This document shows positions 11,081 through 24,129 of a stretch of DNA of 64,000 bases, in pieces. The translations under genes were made by a program, and so were the position numbers. The DNA comes from Ceratothoa steindachneri (Eukaryota > Arthropoda > Malacostraca > Isopoda > Cymothoidae). The stretch covers positions 120,493,129 to 120,557,128 of the forward strand of contig OZ018321.1 of assembly GCA_963969495.1 (NCBI GenBank), read 5' to 3'. The notes under the pieces were generated by a model. The model did no database searches. It saw only the letters and a program-made list of their open reading frames with translations, and was not told the origin of the DNA. The first letter of the stretch is position 1. Each line of letters opens with the position of its first letter.

Positions 11081-11950
11081 TTGGTGACCTCCCTAACTCA
11101 CTCACATATGTGTGGAGGGAGGTCGTCAAAGAATGCAACCACTTTCCTCGAGCGGTTGCATAGGTCTCTGAGTAAGAAAATACAGTGTATTGCGCGGTTG
11201 CGCGAGGCTGGTGAAGCCAAGGAGGTGTTTTATATCAGTTGGGCCTTGCACGGAGCTATGTGTCTGGCGGATGTCGAGATTATCTTCTGCTGGGTTCCTC
11301 CGTTGAATGAGCGCACTAATCAGGTCGCCAAAGAGTCACAGAGTTATGGGCACCCAGAAAATAGTTTTTCTTTTCCTCACACTGAATATATGGTAGGAAT
11401 CATGTCAGTCATTCATGCTGCCAGACAATCAAATAGGAGAGTACTTTTGAGAACTTAAAAATTTACGCGCCATCCCGCACTAGCTGTTTCCGTGGATCTA
11501 CCCTCCAATACTTTATTGCTTTCAGTTCGCTTTATGCTCTCTACCATTTGGACCCACTCTCTCAATTTAAATAGAGCGATCCTCTGCACCTAATCACGAC
11601 ATCTATGTGGTTAGCTAAACTGTTCGCCAGATTCTTGTTGAGTGTCCCGGTTTGAGGAATCATCTCGAACGTAACCTGTACTGGTATCGGGCAAAGCGGA
11701 GTCGCTACTGCTTGTCTTTTGTGCTGTCAGAGGTTTGTGTAATCTTGAAAATGTAGTCTTCGACTTATTGGAGAAGGCTGAACTTCTACATTTATTTAAC
11801 TTTTTTGGTGTTGGTTGCGTTCTCAGGCATCAAGGAGAGGCGAGTCTCTCTCCGGTGCTGGAGGATACCTTCTACTGCTTCTTCCTTTTGTTTTTTTCGT
11901 TTTTATTTTGTGATTTTTGTTTATTGTCTTCTTCTTTATAATTGTATTTT
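11081..11950 (+). pseudogene. Non-LTR retrotransposon 3' end (RNase H and tail)
   Basis: The first frame (11081-11455) contains IIFCWVP followed by NERTNQVAKES. This matches the FCWVPGH...NERAD.LAKE signature of RNase H in LINEs, with the GHxG segment deleted. Downstream, TVRQILVECPGL at about 11620-11655 matches the zinc-binding tail (TVRHVLVECP). The last piece, ENVVFDLLEKAELL, is the common C-terminal helix. Frameshifts separate the pieces. The RT domain is absent, so this is a 5'-truncated copy. Confidence 0.65.
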
Positions 11951-12057
11951 AGTGGGCTAAATTGATTGCGAGGACTTTTGCAATTCGTGGCAGTCATCAG
12001 ATACGCCTTAAAAAATGTCCATTCTCTCTCGATCAACCCTCTCTTTAAATATACTCG

Positions 12058-12058
<1 letters not shown>

Positions 12059-12122
<64 letters not shown>
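12059..12122. repeat. (TA)n microsatellite
   Basis: An uninterrupted TA dinucleotide run of about 32 units. It lies just beyond the 3' end of the minus-strand Penelope-like fragment. Confidence 0.95.
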
Positions 12123-12123
<1 letters not shown>

Positions 12124-12215
12124 CTTTATAACTTAATTATTCTATCGCTGTCGACTTTAACAAATCGTATATATATAAATATATGAGGAATTAAACCACA
12201 TTCTCCAAAGACAAT

Positions 12216-12545
12216 TTAATTCAGAACAGTTTCGGTGTATCTCACACCCTTTTTCCACTGACACTGGATAGAAAATATAAGAAAAGTGCATATAAGCATA
12301 ACACAAGGTCTGGTCGTGAAAGATCCCCTCTTTTCCCTCAATCCCCTACTTGTGGCTAATCTGGGGGGGGAGGGGTTAAGCCTAAACATATTGAAGGGCT
12401 GACATTTTACTATTTTGTTTATTTGCTTTCTTATTACAGGATTAAAAGAAAATTGGCCCTCAGATAGATTTAAATTAGGGACTGACGATATGAAGCTCGA
12501 TTCTACGATTCTTCTCTTAACATAGTTAGCCGATTTAAATAACAT
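12216..12545 (-). pseudogene. Penelope-like element 3' end, minus strand
   Basis: The minus-strand frame reads KRRIVESSFISSVPNLNLSEG, which looks like the C-terminal part of the GIY-YIG endonuclease fused to Penelope-type reverse transcriptases. After the coding part a GGGTGTGAGATACACCGAAAC-type tail occurs, similar to the CCGAAACG tail of these elements. The catalytic GIY-YIG residues and the RT are not present. The copy ends close to the (TA)n array at 12059. Confidence 0.5.
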
Positions 12546-13210
12546 TTTACTTCCATTGAAATCGATCGTATGATTCTTGTCTCTAAGATTGTAAAATCAT
12601 CCGTTGTAGTTTCTGTTTTAAGTGTTAGCCACAGGAGAGGAAAGGTTCTCACCTGTTGGGCTTCACTCTATTAATTGTAAAACCGAAATCACAACGAACG
12701 ATTTTAAAATCTTAAAAACCACCCCTGATTCCATATCACTAAGGATCCTTGAATCCATGTATATAAAATACCTTTCTCCTTCCTTAAATTCCGATTCCTC
12801 TTCTCACTCACTACTTCTACTCTAAACAAAAAATATTACCAACCTCCTAACCTTCTCTTTCTTCTCACGCTCCTCGCCCTTTCTCCCCAGTTATCCACTA
12901 ATGGCTGAATGTTTAAGGTTGGTTTATCCTGATGTGTTTCCTGTGTTTTCCCCAATCGTTAATTTTTAACTCGCAACATAATAATCCAAAAATATCAATT
13001 ACCTGTAAATTTCTCGCTATCCCCCCCCTCCTTAATAAACATTAAATACTTTCCATAAATTCATCATTTTGATTATCTGTTTAACTCTAACCTAAATTGT
13101 TTTCCACTAATTGTATCTCCAGTACCCGAAGATGGGTGAAAAGTTCACCCGAAACGTTGTATCAAGAAAATGAAATGAATTTCCCTTTATACGTCCTTTC
13201 GTTCATCCTT
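12546..13210 (+). pseudogene. Penelope-like element 3' end, plus strand
   Basis: The plus frame at 12622-12825 contains FSPVGLHSI, NDFKILKTTPDSISLRILES and MYIKYLSPSLNSD. These match the last helices of a Penelope-like GIY-YIG endonuclease, where LRILES.YI...P.LN is characteristic. About 300 bp downstream lies GAAGATGGGTGAAAAG followed by CACCCGAAACGTTG, the tail signature often seen at the 3' end of these elements. The copy abuts a long (TA)n array. The RT part is missing. Confidence 0.6.
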
Positions 13211-13211
13211 C

Positions 13212-13344
<133 letters not shown>

Positions 13345-13380
13345 GCGATTAGGTATGGGTAATAATAATTTCTTAATCCA

Positions 13381-13505
13381 CTAGAGTAATCTCCTGGAGC
13401 TCCTCAACCCTCTTCAGCAGTGTTACATATACGACAAGGCAACAATCCTTCTCGTTTATGTAACACTCCTAAAGAGGGTTGAGGAACTCTAGGAGACTTC
13501 TCTAG
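13381..13505. repeat. Foldback repeat between two (TA)n arrays
   Basis: Arms 13381-13434 and 13452-13505 are reverse complements with about eight mismatches over 54 bp. The centre is 17 bp long. The arm contains CCTCAACCCTCTT. The transcript would form a long hairpin. It lies exactly between the TA arrays at 13216-13343 and 13519-13686. Confidence 0.85.
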
Positions 13506-13515
13506 CACCTTATTG

Positions 13516-13518
<3 letters not shown>

Positions 13519-13579
<61 letters not shown>

Positions 13580-13590
13580 ATATATATATA

Positions 13591-13686
<96 letters not shown>
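13519..13686. repeat. (TA)n microsatellite, interrupted
   Basis: About 168 bp of TA with a few interruptions near 13575 and 13598. It flanks the foldback on its right side. Confidence 0.95.
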
Positions 13687-13689
<3 letters not shown>

Positions 13690-14907
13690 GTGTCATAAAA
13701 GGTGAGTGAGTCGAGATAAGAGCCACTGGCCTCGTAAACGCAGCTGATTACAGTTTTGTTGCCTTAGCGCGCGATACACTTCTGAGTGGGAGTTTCTTTT
13801 CAAAGGATCCAGTTGTTATTTTTTTAAAATTAGAGGCCAAAACAACGATCCCATCTCCACCAGAATGTGTGTAATAAGAGATATGTAAAGAAGTAAGTAG
13901 TGATGATAGAGGAAGTAAAAATTTGTGTACATATTTAGCTACAGAGCTTCTATGTCCATTGAGATTGGGATCCCATGCCATCCTCCAGATGTCAACTGCA
14001 ACAGGCTAGCAAATGCTACACATATCATTATCCCTTTCCAGGTACCCAGGGAGGCATTGGAAGCATGTCATTCCTTCAGATTTCAAGTAGCGCAAGTTCG
14101 ATAAGATGGCTCCAGGAATGAGTTCTGTTTGACTTAACACCATTCACGAAATTCTACCAGTGCTGGAGTTGAAGTAGAAGCAAAACAATTATCCTGTGAT
14201 ACGGTGTGGTGAATTAATTCAATCTTTTTCCACATTTAATATTACCCATTTGGACAATAATAGCTCTTAAAAAGTTTGGAGGACTATATTTCACCGTGCT
14301 TCATGCAAAATTTAGGTATGTAGTTTTGAGTCTTTCTCTGCAAAAAATTATTACTGGAAGATTATTGTTTCAATTAAATCACCTCTCATTTTTACTTCTC
14401 TATCTCTCTCATCTTCTGCAGTGAGAACGATGAAAAATTCCCTCCTAGTAACACTAATTTCGATCTTTTTTCATTTCATATAAGAATTTTGGAGATCCAT
14501 TGTAGTTATATTTGTTAATGTAGAACAATATTTACTTTGCCAATAATTTGATCCGGCCTCGATCTGGTCAAAAATTGTGTGTGGCAGCTCCTGAACAATA
14601 CTTCTTTTCTGAGTGGGTAAAGTTAATTAATTTTATTAATCAAATACCCACAGTTTTACATTTTCAGCGAAACCTTTTGACGGCAGCACTCTCTCTATCC
14701 TCGCTTTTATTCTTATCCTGCCTTCTCTCTTTATAATTAGTTAGGTTAACTAGATATTGGTCTTCTAGATTCGATAGCTGTATTTGAATTAAAAACGTGA
14801 TTTAGAAATCTCTCTCCCTCAGGTTATTTCTAATTTCCATTAATTTGGTCTTAAATATAAGTTAAAGATGTCCTTTTTGAAAGCAGCCTTCATATCCAAT
14901 TTCTCTG

Positions 14908-14981
<74 letters not shown>

Positions 14982-16249
14982 AAGTCTATATATAGTTATA
15001 TTATAAATTTAAATAATTTGAAGCGAGACTGAGAGATCTATTACCCTTCCTCACACATTTGGATGCCACTAAACGTGTTTCACGGTGGTAACAAGAAAAA
15101 CCTGGCAGATGATGAAGAAGAACTGAATAGCTCAGAACCAATGATAGAATGATGATAAGAATAATGTTGAGGCTAGAACATACTGCAATCCAAAGATCCA
15201 TTTCCCGAAACTTAGAGCAAGCCCTAAAATTGTCCGAGACCCAAATTACCATATGTTAACAGATAAAATTATTGACTAAATATCAATTCATTTATTTATG
15301 TTATCCCTACAGATTGAATAAAATAATAGGAACACGATTCAAATATTAAATTGCTTCCCATATTTTAATTCTATTGTCAACTATAAATCAAAAGAGATGA
15401 AGTTGTTATTAATTCTCAGTCCAACTGGTATAATGTCAGCGGTCAATTATGCGACTAGTAATGCAAAGGTTACCCACCTTTACAATCAGGCATGCATGAG
15501 AGACGCTTATAATCCACTTTTAGCAAGGGACTTTACCAAATAGGACCAAAAGAGCAGTCAAATTGGTCTATTACTGTGGTTCCCAGCCATTCCTTTCCTC
15601 TGTACCTCCTTGGCATTCACCCATAAAAATAAAATTGTATAATTTTTAATTAGAGTTTCATAGAATAACTTTAATTATTAGTTAATATAACAACCTAGGA
15701 AGGGCTACGAATGTTGCTATTTTTCAAACTTGTAGCAACGCACTAAGAAAGCTAGGAAAGGCACTGGAGATATACGAGTATACGGTTGGTTATACTCTCA
15801 TAAACTCGTTTACCCCTTGAGAAGTGCAAATATACCAGTGTAGATACATGCACTACCGATGGGAATCTATTGTCTATTGGGTAGAGTAACTTGTATGGTT
15901 TGGCTAAGGAGCGTCTTCATGGTATGGCAGATGGAATCTATAGATGGATGACTACCCATCTCCATGGTAACTGTCATCGGATACGTCTAAGGTATCGTGT
16001 TTAAAATCCTGGTCTTAAATTAACGGTCATCAAGCCGTATTTGTTTTGTTTTTTAAATTGGCCTTACAATATGTATATTATCCTTAAATGTAATTTTTCT
16101 TAAACCTTAAAGAAGGATATTTCTTTGAAGAATTAAAGTAAAAGTTTTAGTTTTCACTCAAAGGATCGATTAAAGGGAAAAATAATGAAAAATATTTAGA
16201 AAAAAAAATTGATCAACTACAAGTACCTCAGTTAGATTCACATCAAAAG
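13687..16249. other. No gene seen; one (TA)n run and a hAT-like end
   Basis: No coding region is supported. A (TA)n run lies at 14913-14979. At about 15574, TGTGGTTCCCAGCC followed by CTCTGTACCTCCTT resembles the terminal sequence of hAT-type MITEs. The opposite end was not found, so this is only a candidate. Confidence 0.35.
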
Positions 16250-17180
16250 AAAAGGCCATAAGATTTGATCAGAATCACGTACACCAGGTGACTTCACGTG
16301 GCGTAAGAAAGGTATCAAATTCGATCACATTCACGTTAGGCAGCTAGTTTTACGTGGCGTGAAAGGACATCGGGTTCGATCACATTCAGGTAATCAATTA
16401 GATTAACGTGCCGTAAGAAGTAGGTTTTTGGGGGTATGAAAAGAGCATCGGAATTTTTTTCACGTAACCCTGTTAGCTTTACGTTCTGAAAAGTTAAATT
16501 CACGTAACCATGTTCACGTATTCCTGTTAGTTCCAGGTGTCGTAAAAAGGTCCTAAAAATCAATAATTGACGTACCCCTGTTTGTTTCACGTGTCGTATA
16601 AAGTGCATACAAATCTATCGCATTCACGTACCTTTGTAAGCATGATGTACTGTGAAGATGGGATCAATTTTCATCAAATTAACCTACCTTATCTAGCATC
16701 ACGGGGCATAATAATAACATCAAATTCAATTACATTAATATACACATGTAACTTTCACCTAACGTAAAAGTGACATCAAATTCTATCACCTTCACGCACA
16801 CATTTAAGCTTCAACTGAAGTGAAGGAGGCATCAAATTAGTTCACATTCACGTATCAAATTTTCTTGACTTTATGTGAATAGGGCATTAAATTTGCTTAC
16901 ATTAACGTACCCGTGGTAGCTTCACGTGTCGTGCAAATGGCATCAAAGTTAATCACGTTCACTTACCTCTGTCAGCTTCACATTCAATGAAAAGGCATAA
17001 AATACGGCCACATTCCCGTAATCCAATTAGCTTCACTCGCCATGAAAAGTGCATCAAATTTTATTACATTCACGCAACCCATGTAGCTTCACGTATCGTA
17101 AAAATTGCATCAAATTCGTTCAATCTTACGTACTCCTGTTAGCTTTACGTGGCGTGAAAATGGAATCAAATGTGTAACTC
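16250..17180. repeat. Degenerate 57-bp minisatellite with CACGTG core
   Basis: Roughly sixteen diverged units. Each unit contains GCTTCACGTGGCGTGAAAA, then CATCAAATTCGATCAC, then ATTCACGTACC. Unit spacing measured from 16296 to 16353 is about 57 bp. The CACGTG palindrome is often kept. Confidence 0.8.
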
Positions 17181-17714
17181 TTTGAATGATTTCCGCAATT
17201 TCTGTTTTCCTTTGATTATTTGTATTTTAAAAGGTCGTCTTACAGTCCAAATCAACCCCTTTTCTTCTTTGGTACGTCGAAGATCCAATTACAAGTTTAG
17301 AAAACTTTTGAGAGAGAAATGTGCATTAATCCTCTCCAAAGAAACATAACGAAGCCATTACCTTTTCTCGTCTCATTGAATCTGAAAAGACGCGGAGCCA
17401 ATTTTAAAACTGAATAGATTAAACATGATAAAGAAAGAACCAATTAAAAATAGAACTAAAGGGAAAGTGTATGTAAATGTTCGACTAAGATATAATTTTG
17501 GAAAAAAACTGAGTGTAATTTTCTGAGAGGATTCGTACTGTTATAGTGTGAAGTCATCTTTATGGTTAAGCATTTAAACTAGTTCTGGAAGATGAAAATA
17601 ATATAGTTAGAAAAAGGGGTTCTGTTTAATTTTGTCTCTCGTCTCCTAATGTCCTTCTTGGGTGTTGTATTTTTATGTTAATTATTTTTAGCTACTTATC
17701 AAAACTTAAATAAA
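17181..17714. other. No gene seen
   Basis: Unique-looking AT-rich spacer between two satellite arrays. Confidence 0.3.
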
Positions 17715-19290
17715 CCCACCCTAACCTGAGCTACGGAAATCTAACATGTGCTAGTTTCACCTAACTTAAGCTAGCTTGAGTGTGCCTCAACACCGCTAAG
17801 CTAGCCTACACTAACCGGAGCAAGCTCAAAACTTATCTGAGCTAGCTTCAACTAACTTAAGCTAGCCTATCCAAGCTAAGTTATCCTCACCTCTAAGCTA
17901 GTCTCAACTAATCTGAGCTAGTCCCAATTAATCTTAGCTAGCTTCAACTAATCTAAGCTAGCCTCAAATATACTGTGCTAGCTTCAACTAACCTGAGCTA
18001 TCCTAAACTAACATGAGCAAGCTTCAACTCAAATGAGCTAGCCTTAACTAAGCTAAGCTAGCCTCAGAAACCTGAGCTAGCCTCAACAAACCTGAACTAG
18101 CCAAAACTAACCTAGCTAACCTAGACTAACCTGAGCTAGGGTAAAGTAACATGAGCTAGATTCAACTATCTTGAACTATCCTCAACTAACCTGAGTTAGC
18201 CTCAACTAACTTGAGCTAGACTCAAATAAGGTAATCTAGCATCACCAAACTGAGTTAGTCTGAACTAACTTGAGCTAATTCAAATAACCTAAACTAGCTT
18301 CAACTCAGTTAAGCTACCCTAAACTAAGCTAAGCTAAGCTAGCTTTAACTATCCTGAGATAACTTTCAACTAAAATGACTTAGTTTCAATTTACATGAGT
18401 TAGCCTCAACTTACCTTAGCTAGCCTCATTTAAGCTAATCTTGCCTTACAAACCTGAGCTTGCCTCAACTTACCTAAGCTAGCCTCCGCTAATTTGAGCT
18501 AGCCTCAACTACAGGAGCTGGCCTCAATTATTGCGAGATAGCTTCAAATAACCTGAGCTAGTATAAATTAACTTAGGTTAGAGTCAAATCAACTGAGCTA
18601 GCCTCAATTAACTTGAGCTTGCCTCAACTAACCTGAGCTAGTCTTACCTAGCCTGAAGTAGCCTCAACTAACCTGAGCTAGCTTTAACTAACCTGAATTA
18701 GCTTTAATTAACTTGACCTAGCCTCAACTAGACTGAACTAGATTCAACCAACCTGAGCTATCCTCAACTATCCTGAATTCGCCTCAATTAATTTCAGCTA
18801 AATTTAACTAAACTGAGATAGCCTCATTTAATCCGAGTTAACCTTAACTAACCTGGTCTAGCTTAAGTAAGCTGAGCTGGTCTCAACTAACCGCAGTTAG
18901 CCTAAATTAATCTTAGTTAGTCTTAAAAAATGAACTAGACTCACTTAACCAGAGCCACCAACATTTAACCTGAGGTAGCCTCAACTAACCTGAGCTAGCC
19001 TCAACTAATCTGTGCTAGTGTTACTTAACCTGAGCCATCCAGAAATAAACTGAACTAGCCTAAATTAACAAGTACTAGCCTCGCATAACCTGTGCTAGCT
19101 TCAACTACTTGAACTAGCTTTAACTAACCTGAGCTAGCCTCGCATAACACGAGTAGCTTCAACTACGTTAGTTAGTCTACACTTGCCTGAGCTAGCTTCA
19201 ACTAACCTGAGCTAGACGCAATTAATCTAAGCTAGCCTTAACTAGCCTAAGCTAGCTTCAACCATCCTAAGATAACCTTTAACTATTTAA
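17715..19290. repeat. 20-bp minisatellite, about 75-80 units
   Basis: The consensus is close to CTCAACTAACCTGAGCTAGC, a 20-bp unit repeated over about 1.6 kb with frequent substitutions and small indels. The GAGCTAGC part is the best conserved. It holds no open frame of note. Confidence 0.9.
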
Positions 19291-19560
19291 TGTGTAAAAC
19301 GAACAATATAAATCAGAAAAGGCGAGTAGACCTAGGTAGTCATTGGCCCTACAGCTTAACGTGTGTACCGAAGCAAGGTGTCTTTTTTTTTTACTTATCT
19401 CATTCCATTCATTATAATCTTTGGTCCTCTGTACCTTGTATAAGCTGTAATCCCCGAGAGTGTAAGTTTTGATAGAGACTGAACGTTCTTAGGTTGAAAT
19501 TAAAAGAAGTAAGCAGTTTGTATAGGATTGCAAGGTTGCCTGGAGGTCCAGTTACTCTCT

Positions 19561-19862
19561 GGCAGTGAGGTAAAGAACCTATTTTTCATCTTTGTAAATA
19601 TACTCTTTAGAAATGGTTCACGAGCATTACGAGCCAATAAAGATGAAGCCATATTTACACGTTGTGAACGTTGTTCTTTACACATTTTATATGGTACCGA
19701 AACACCATATTTCTTCACTTTTTCAAAGGCTTTACTACCTAAAAAACCTAGACATTAATAAACATATCTTTAAAAAGTTTGCAACAAATTTGAAACAATT
19801 TAAGCAATTCGGTGAATCACTTTTTATGTTTTCTAAAGAGGTCATAAATTTATTGACAAAAT
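19561..19862 (+). repeat. Interspersed repeat family, copy 3
   Basis: This is the clearest copy of the family seen at 41-720 and 1190-1420. It carries TAAAGAACCTA, AAATGGTTCACGAG, AATAAAGATGA, GTTGTGAACGTTGTTC and AGTTTGCAACAAATTTGAA. The open frames across it do not match a known protein and are not conserved between copies. Confidence 0.55.
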
Positions 19863-21065
19863 AATAGAAGTTACTCGCCGTGCTATGGAAATAATCGTCA
19901 AAATGAACAAGATCAACAGTTCTATAAAGATGATAATATGTTGTCTATTTAATAAGTAGAAGATATGACCATTAAAAAATGTGATCTGGAAGCTTTTTTT
20001 AACACCGCCCCCTTGCTTCATAAAATAACATCATAGAGCTTAATTTTCAATAATGGAAGAGCAGGTTAAACAAGATCAACCAATGTCATGTGGAAATAGT
20101 TAAATAATATTGTGTCACTCTCGATGTTCTACACCAGTGGATTTTACTCTTGTCCATTTGATACCAGACCAAGATTTGAGGGGTAGAGAAAATTCTTATG
20201 TGGAAAATGGTGATCGTCGGATTATTTTGAAATAATCATTTATTGGTTATTATATTATGGCGTGCTTTGTATAGAAATAGGATTTAGATGGTAATTGTGT
20301 TTAATTAAGATTTAGAACACAATGTCTGGATATTCAGTAATTTTAATTAATAATTGTACATCTTAGTTGTGCATAACTTTAATCGAACATGAAAAATCTA
20401 TAGAATTTCATACATTTCATTCATTGAAGCTGAGAATTTTTAGTCTTTAAACATTATTTGTGAAATTTCTTAGCTTCCCGCGGTCTCCAAAGGAGGGCAT
20501 CAACACCTCTCCCTTTACAAATATTTTAGACTTGTTAATACTTAGCATTCATAAATTCTCTTTTGATTTTGCCTAAACTTTGATATTTGATCTTTATCTT
20601 TCTTTGACATGCAATTTAGTATTGATATTCTGCGCTGCATTCACGTGACTATAAAATTCAACACTCACAAAATAGTTAATTACATATATTTATGCACCTC
20701 CCATGACAGGAGTAATATTTAACAGATTGTTTGTGGCACTGAAGAAACTCCATATCACATTTGGGGCCGTGTGTTAAAAGCGAATAATCCAGGGTGAAGT
20801 TTACAGGTCTGGGAAATCGACTCCCCAAAAACCGTTCTACAGCAATCCAATCAACCGGTTTCGGCAATGAGTGAGGAGGAAATTGTTCTGTTCTGTTAAT
20901 ACGCTCGTCGATGTGCGCCATGATCCCTTTATATGGGGTTAGTGGTGACAAAGTAAAAGTTGTGCTTAAACTCTAGTGGCACGACAAGTTTTTAACTAAG
21001 TTTTAGCAAAACAAATAAAATTTTGCATGACATGCAGCTTTCGGCGAGCGAATGCTATTTTTCTA
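19863..21065. other. No supported gene
   Basis: A 91-codon minus-strand open frame (20676-20951) shows no recognisable motif and no relative in the window. Nothing else is seen. Confidence 0.3.
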
Positions 21066-21225
21066 TTCTTTCTTTGACACTTTACTGAAGAGGATTCGAG
21101 GAGCAGACATAAACATGGCACAATATTTGAGACTTTACTGAAGAAGATTTGAGGATAACACTGATAAACCTGTCAACAATCCTTCATAGTTTACTGAATA
21201 GGATTCGAGGAAGACTGATAAATAT
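21066..21225. repeat. Short tandem repeat, about 60-bp unit, three copies
   Basis: TTTACTGAAGAGGATTCGAGG recurs with changes at about 21081, 21133 and 21190. Each is followed by a segment ending in ATAAA. Confidence 0.6.
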
Positions 21226-21644
21226 GACACCAATTAAAAATTACGCAAATAATGCCTCACTCTCTATTCTCTTTTGGAAGAAATTCGAAATACTTAATTT
21301 TTATCCATGGCAAAAGAACGAGGCCATTGCAGGGAACTTTATATAAAAATTCTAAATATGTGAAGAAATATTATCATCATCATCATATGTATGCAAAATT
21401 ATATGAAAAAATGCACTACATTCACATTGATTAAAAACAAATTATATTTAATTAAATCTTGGATTTAATATATGTTCAAAGAATTCTACCATGTTTCAGT
21501 TTCTAACAGATTTTGTGATCGTAAATCCTTGAGTTTGTAGCGTTTTTCACTAATTTAAAATTATATAAAGCGAAAATAAGTGAGGCATCTGTCGTATAAA
21601 CTTTGTAAGTAGAGAACTACAAAAGAAGTAGATTAGTTAGATAA

Positions 21645-22345
21645 AGGAAAAATGTTTGCTGCAGATTCTTCTGCAGGCATTGGAGCCTGACAGGTAATCA
21701 ACTGCGGCGTTGAAACCAGAATAGAACGCAATCATCGAGGATGAACAAAGAAGTAGTGTTTTTTAGATAGTGTCAAAATTGTTTGGAAGATGAGCAGCTG
21801 CAGATGCTTCTGCAGGCATTAGAGCCTGGCAAGTAATCGACTATGGGCGTTGTGATCAGAATGGCACGCAATTGTCGAGATGTTGGCTGCAGCTTGAACA
21901 AAGTATTAGTGTTGTGAGATAAAGTAAAAATTTGTGGAAAATGAGCAGCTGCAGATTCTTCTGCAAGCATTGAGACCTGGCAGGTAATCAACTAAGGGCG
22001 TTGAAACCAGAATGGCACGCATTTGCCGAGATTTTAGCTAACGCATGAACAAAGAGGTAATGTTTTTAGATATAGTAAAAATGTGTGGAAGATGAGCACC
22101 TGCAGATTATTTGCAGGCATTGGAGCCTGGCAGATACTCATGTAGAGGCGCTGAAACCAGAATTGCACGCAATCGTCGAGATGTTAGCTACAGCCTGAAA
22201 AAAGAACTAGTGTTGTTAGATAAAGTAAAAATGTGTGGAAGATGAGCACCTGCAGACTCTTTTGCAGGCATACGAACCTATCGGGCACTCAACTACAAAC
22301 ATTGAGACCAGAAGGGCACGCAATCATCGAGATGTCAGCTGCTGC
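21645..22345. repeat. 150-bp tandem repeat, five copies
   Basis: The anchor CTGCAGATTCTTCTGCAGG recurs near 21660, 21798, 21948, 22099 and 22250, a spacing of 138-151 bp. The anchor is a near-palindrome (CTGCAGA/TCTGCAG). Each unit continues with GCCTGGCAGGTAATCAACT, GAAACCAGAATGGCACGCA and TGTTAGATAAAGTAAAAA. Some units keep a partial open frame (GAGCAGCTGCAG reads EQLQ), but stops break it in most units. Confidence 0.85.
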
Positions 22346-24129
22346 ATGATTACCTACCCTAAAACTGACACTCACTTACGGGGATATACATTTCATAGAG
22401 CAAAGTGGTTATGGTTAGATCAGAAGATCAATTTTCTCCACTTTTTCTTATCTCTGAAAATGGTATAATGGTATCGACCGAAACCCTTAAATTCTAAGGC
22501 TCTAAACAAGGTAACCCATATCGGATTCAACCTGTTTTATACTTCTATATTTCATACTTTGACTGAGTGTACAGTAATCTATCACACGTTAACTTTGCAT
22601 CTTACATGGAACAAATCAATTGAAAGGTTAGCAATAGGGTGTCGCTTTTCTAATTCGCTCATATCAAGAGGCAACCGCTACACTTGCACGCTTAATGGCT
22701 GCGCGGCTTCTCGAATCTAGTGACTCGAATCTTTACTGAAGAATGCAGACGCCTCCAATAATTCCCTTTTGTCCAGGAGAACTGAGGTTATCCCTTGGCT
22801 CTTCTTCCTCGCATATTTATGTGTAGCCTCAGTTGACTTTTATGGTTCTCGTCTATTGGAATTTTCATGTATTGTTAGTTTATATAGTAATTAGACTTGG
22901 CTAGGTTAGGCTTATGCTATTAGAGTTATTGATCTGGGTGGGAGTTAATAATTTAATTCTATTTCCTCTTTCTCTAAAATTATTCTGGTTTAGAACTAAG
23001 TAGAAATTCATAGGAAGCATTAGTAAAAATCTATTTTCTTCCATGTATTTTGGGAGCAGAAAAGAGCATCCGGATGATGATGTTAAGAATTGATGAATAG
23101 CCATTACTACCCATCCATGCAAAGACAATAAAAAAAAAAGAATATTGAAAGGCTTCATTAGGCCCCTTCTATTAGAAAATAGATTCCGGCACTGTCTGGT
23201 GCTGGTGATTTTCCCAATTATGTACATTCCATATATCCACAAAACCACTAAAGAATTTTCAATTATTTGTCATTTTATTAAGTATATTAAATTTATAAAT
23301 TCATATATATTTTAATTGTCTCTAATTACGATTTCCAGTGCTATTAATGTAAATAATTCAGTAAAATGTTATGAAGGGAAATATGCAATTGCTGAGAGCG
23401 AACTTCTAAGAAGTCGACAAAGATTAATTGACTTTTATTTTTTTCATCGCCTATTGTGATTTTTATATTGTATTATATATGCTAATTAGTTAGGTTAATT
23501 TACGTATTCAACCTAAGTTGCCCTGATTAACCATAGATCCAATTAATTAACAGATACATTAAAATCACAGTAAAATCGTGAACGGCGAGTAGATTGATCA
23601 GTACCATTCGATCCGACATTAGGATAAATTAGGCGTCGGAATCAGACCTTAAGATTACAGTAAATTAAACTTGCCCGTTGCAAGGACTTCTTGTGAGTGA
23701 ATGCAATAAGTAAAAGTGGAATTGAAAACTGTGAATCATATTGACAGTCGGGATAGCGTCGGTGCTACTTCGCAACTTTCAATTAAAGAGATACTGATAA
23801 ATGGAATAAAACGGAAGAATAGGACTATAACACGAGATAAGTGGCAAAAAAGTAATTCATTCCTACCCAATCTGTCTCGAAATTTTTATATAAATAATGA
23901 CTAATATAAAAGTTAAAAAGCATTCTATGTCAATTCAATGAAGATCGCTACTCACGTTAGAACTACTTTAATCTGAGGCAGCATTTCAAGAGGAAGTGCT
24001 ACAATTTAACGACTCTCTTTTGGAAGATTTTTTTTTAGTAGTTAGAGAAGCAGAAAGTTAGTATTTAGGATTTACTAATTTAATCATAATATTAATAATA
24101 TACATTTTTTATATGGCGCTCTTAATGGC
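22346..24129. other. No gene seen
   Basis: AT-rich, without recognisable coding or repeat structure beyond short open frames. Confidence 0.3.

Noticed and set aside
17715..19290. Regular repeats that could suggest CRISPR
   Set aside because: The units are contiguous 20-mers without unique spacers, and the sequence is clearly eukaryotic.
20676..20951. 91-codon minus-strand frame as a gene
   Set aside because: No motif, no splice context, no relative in the window.
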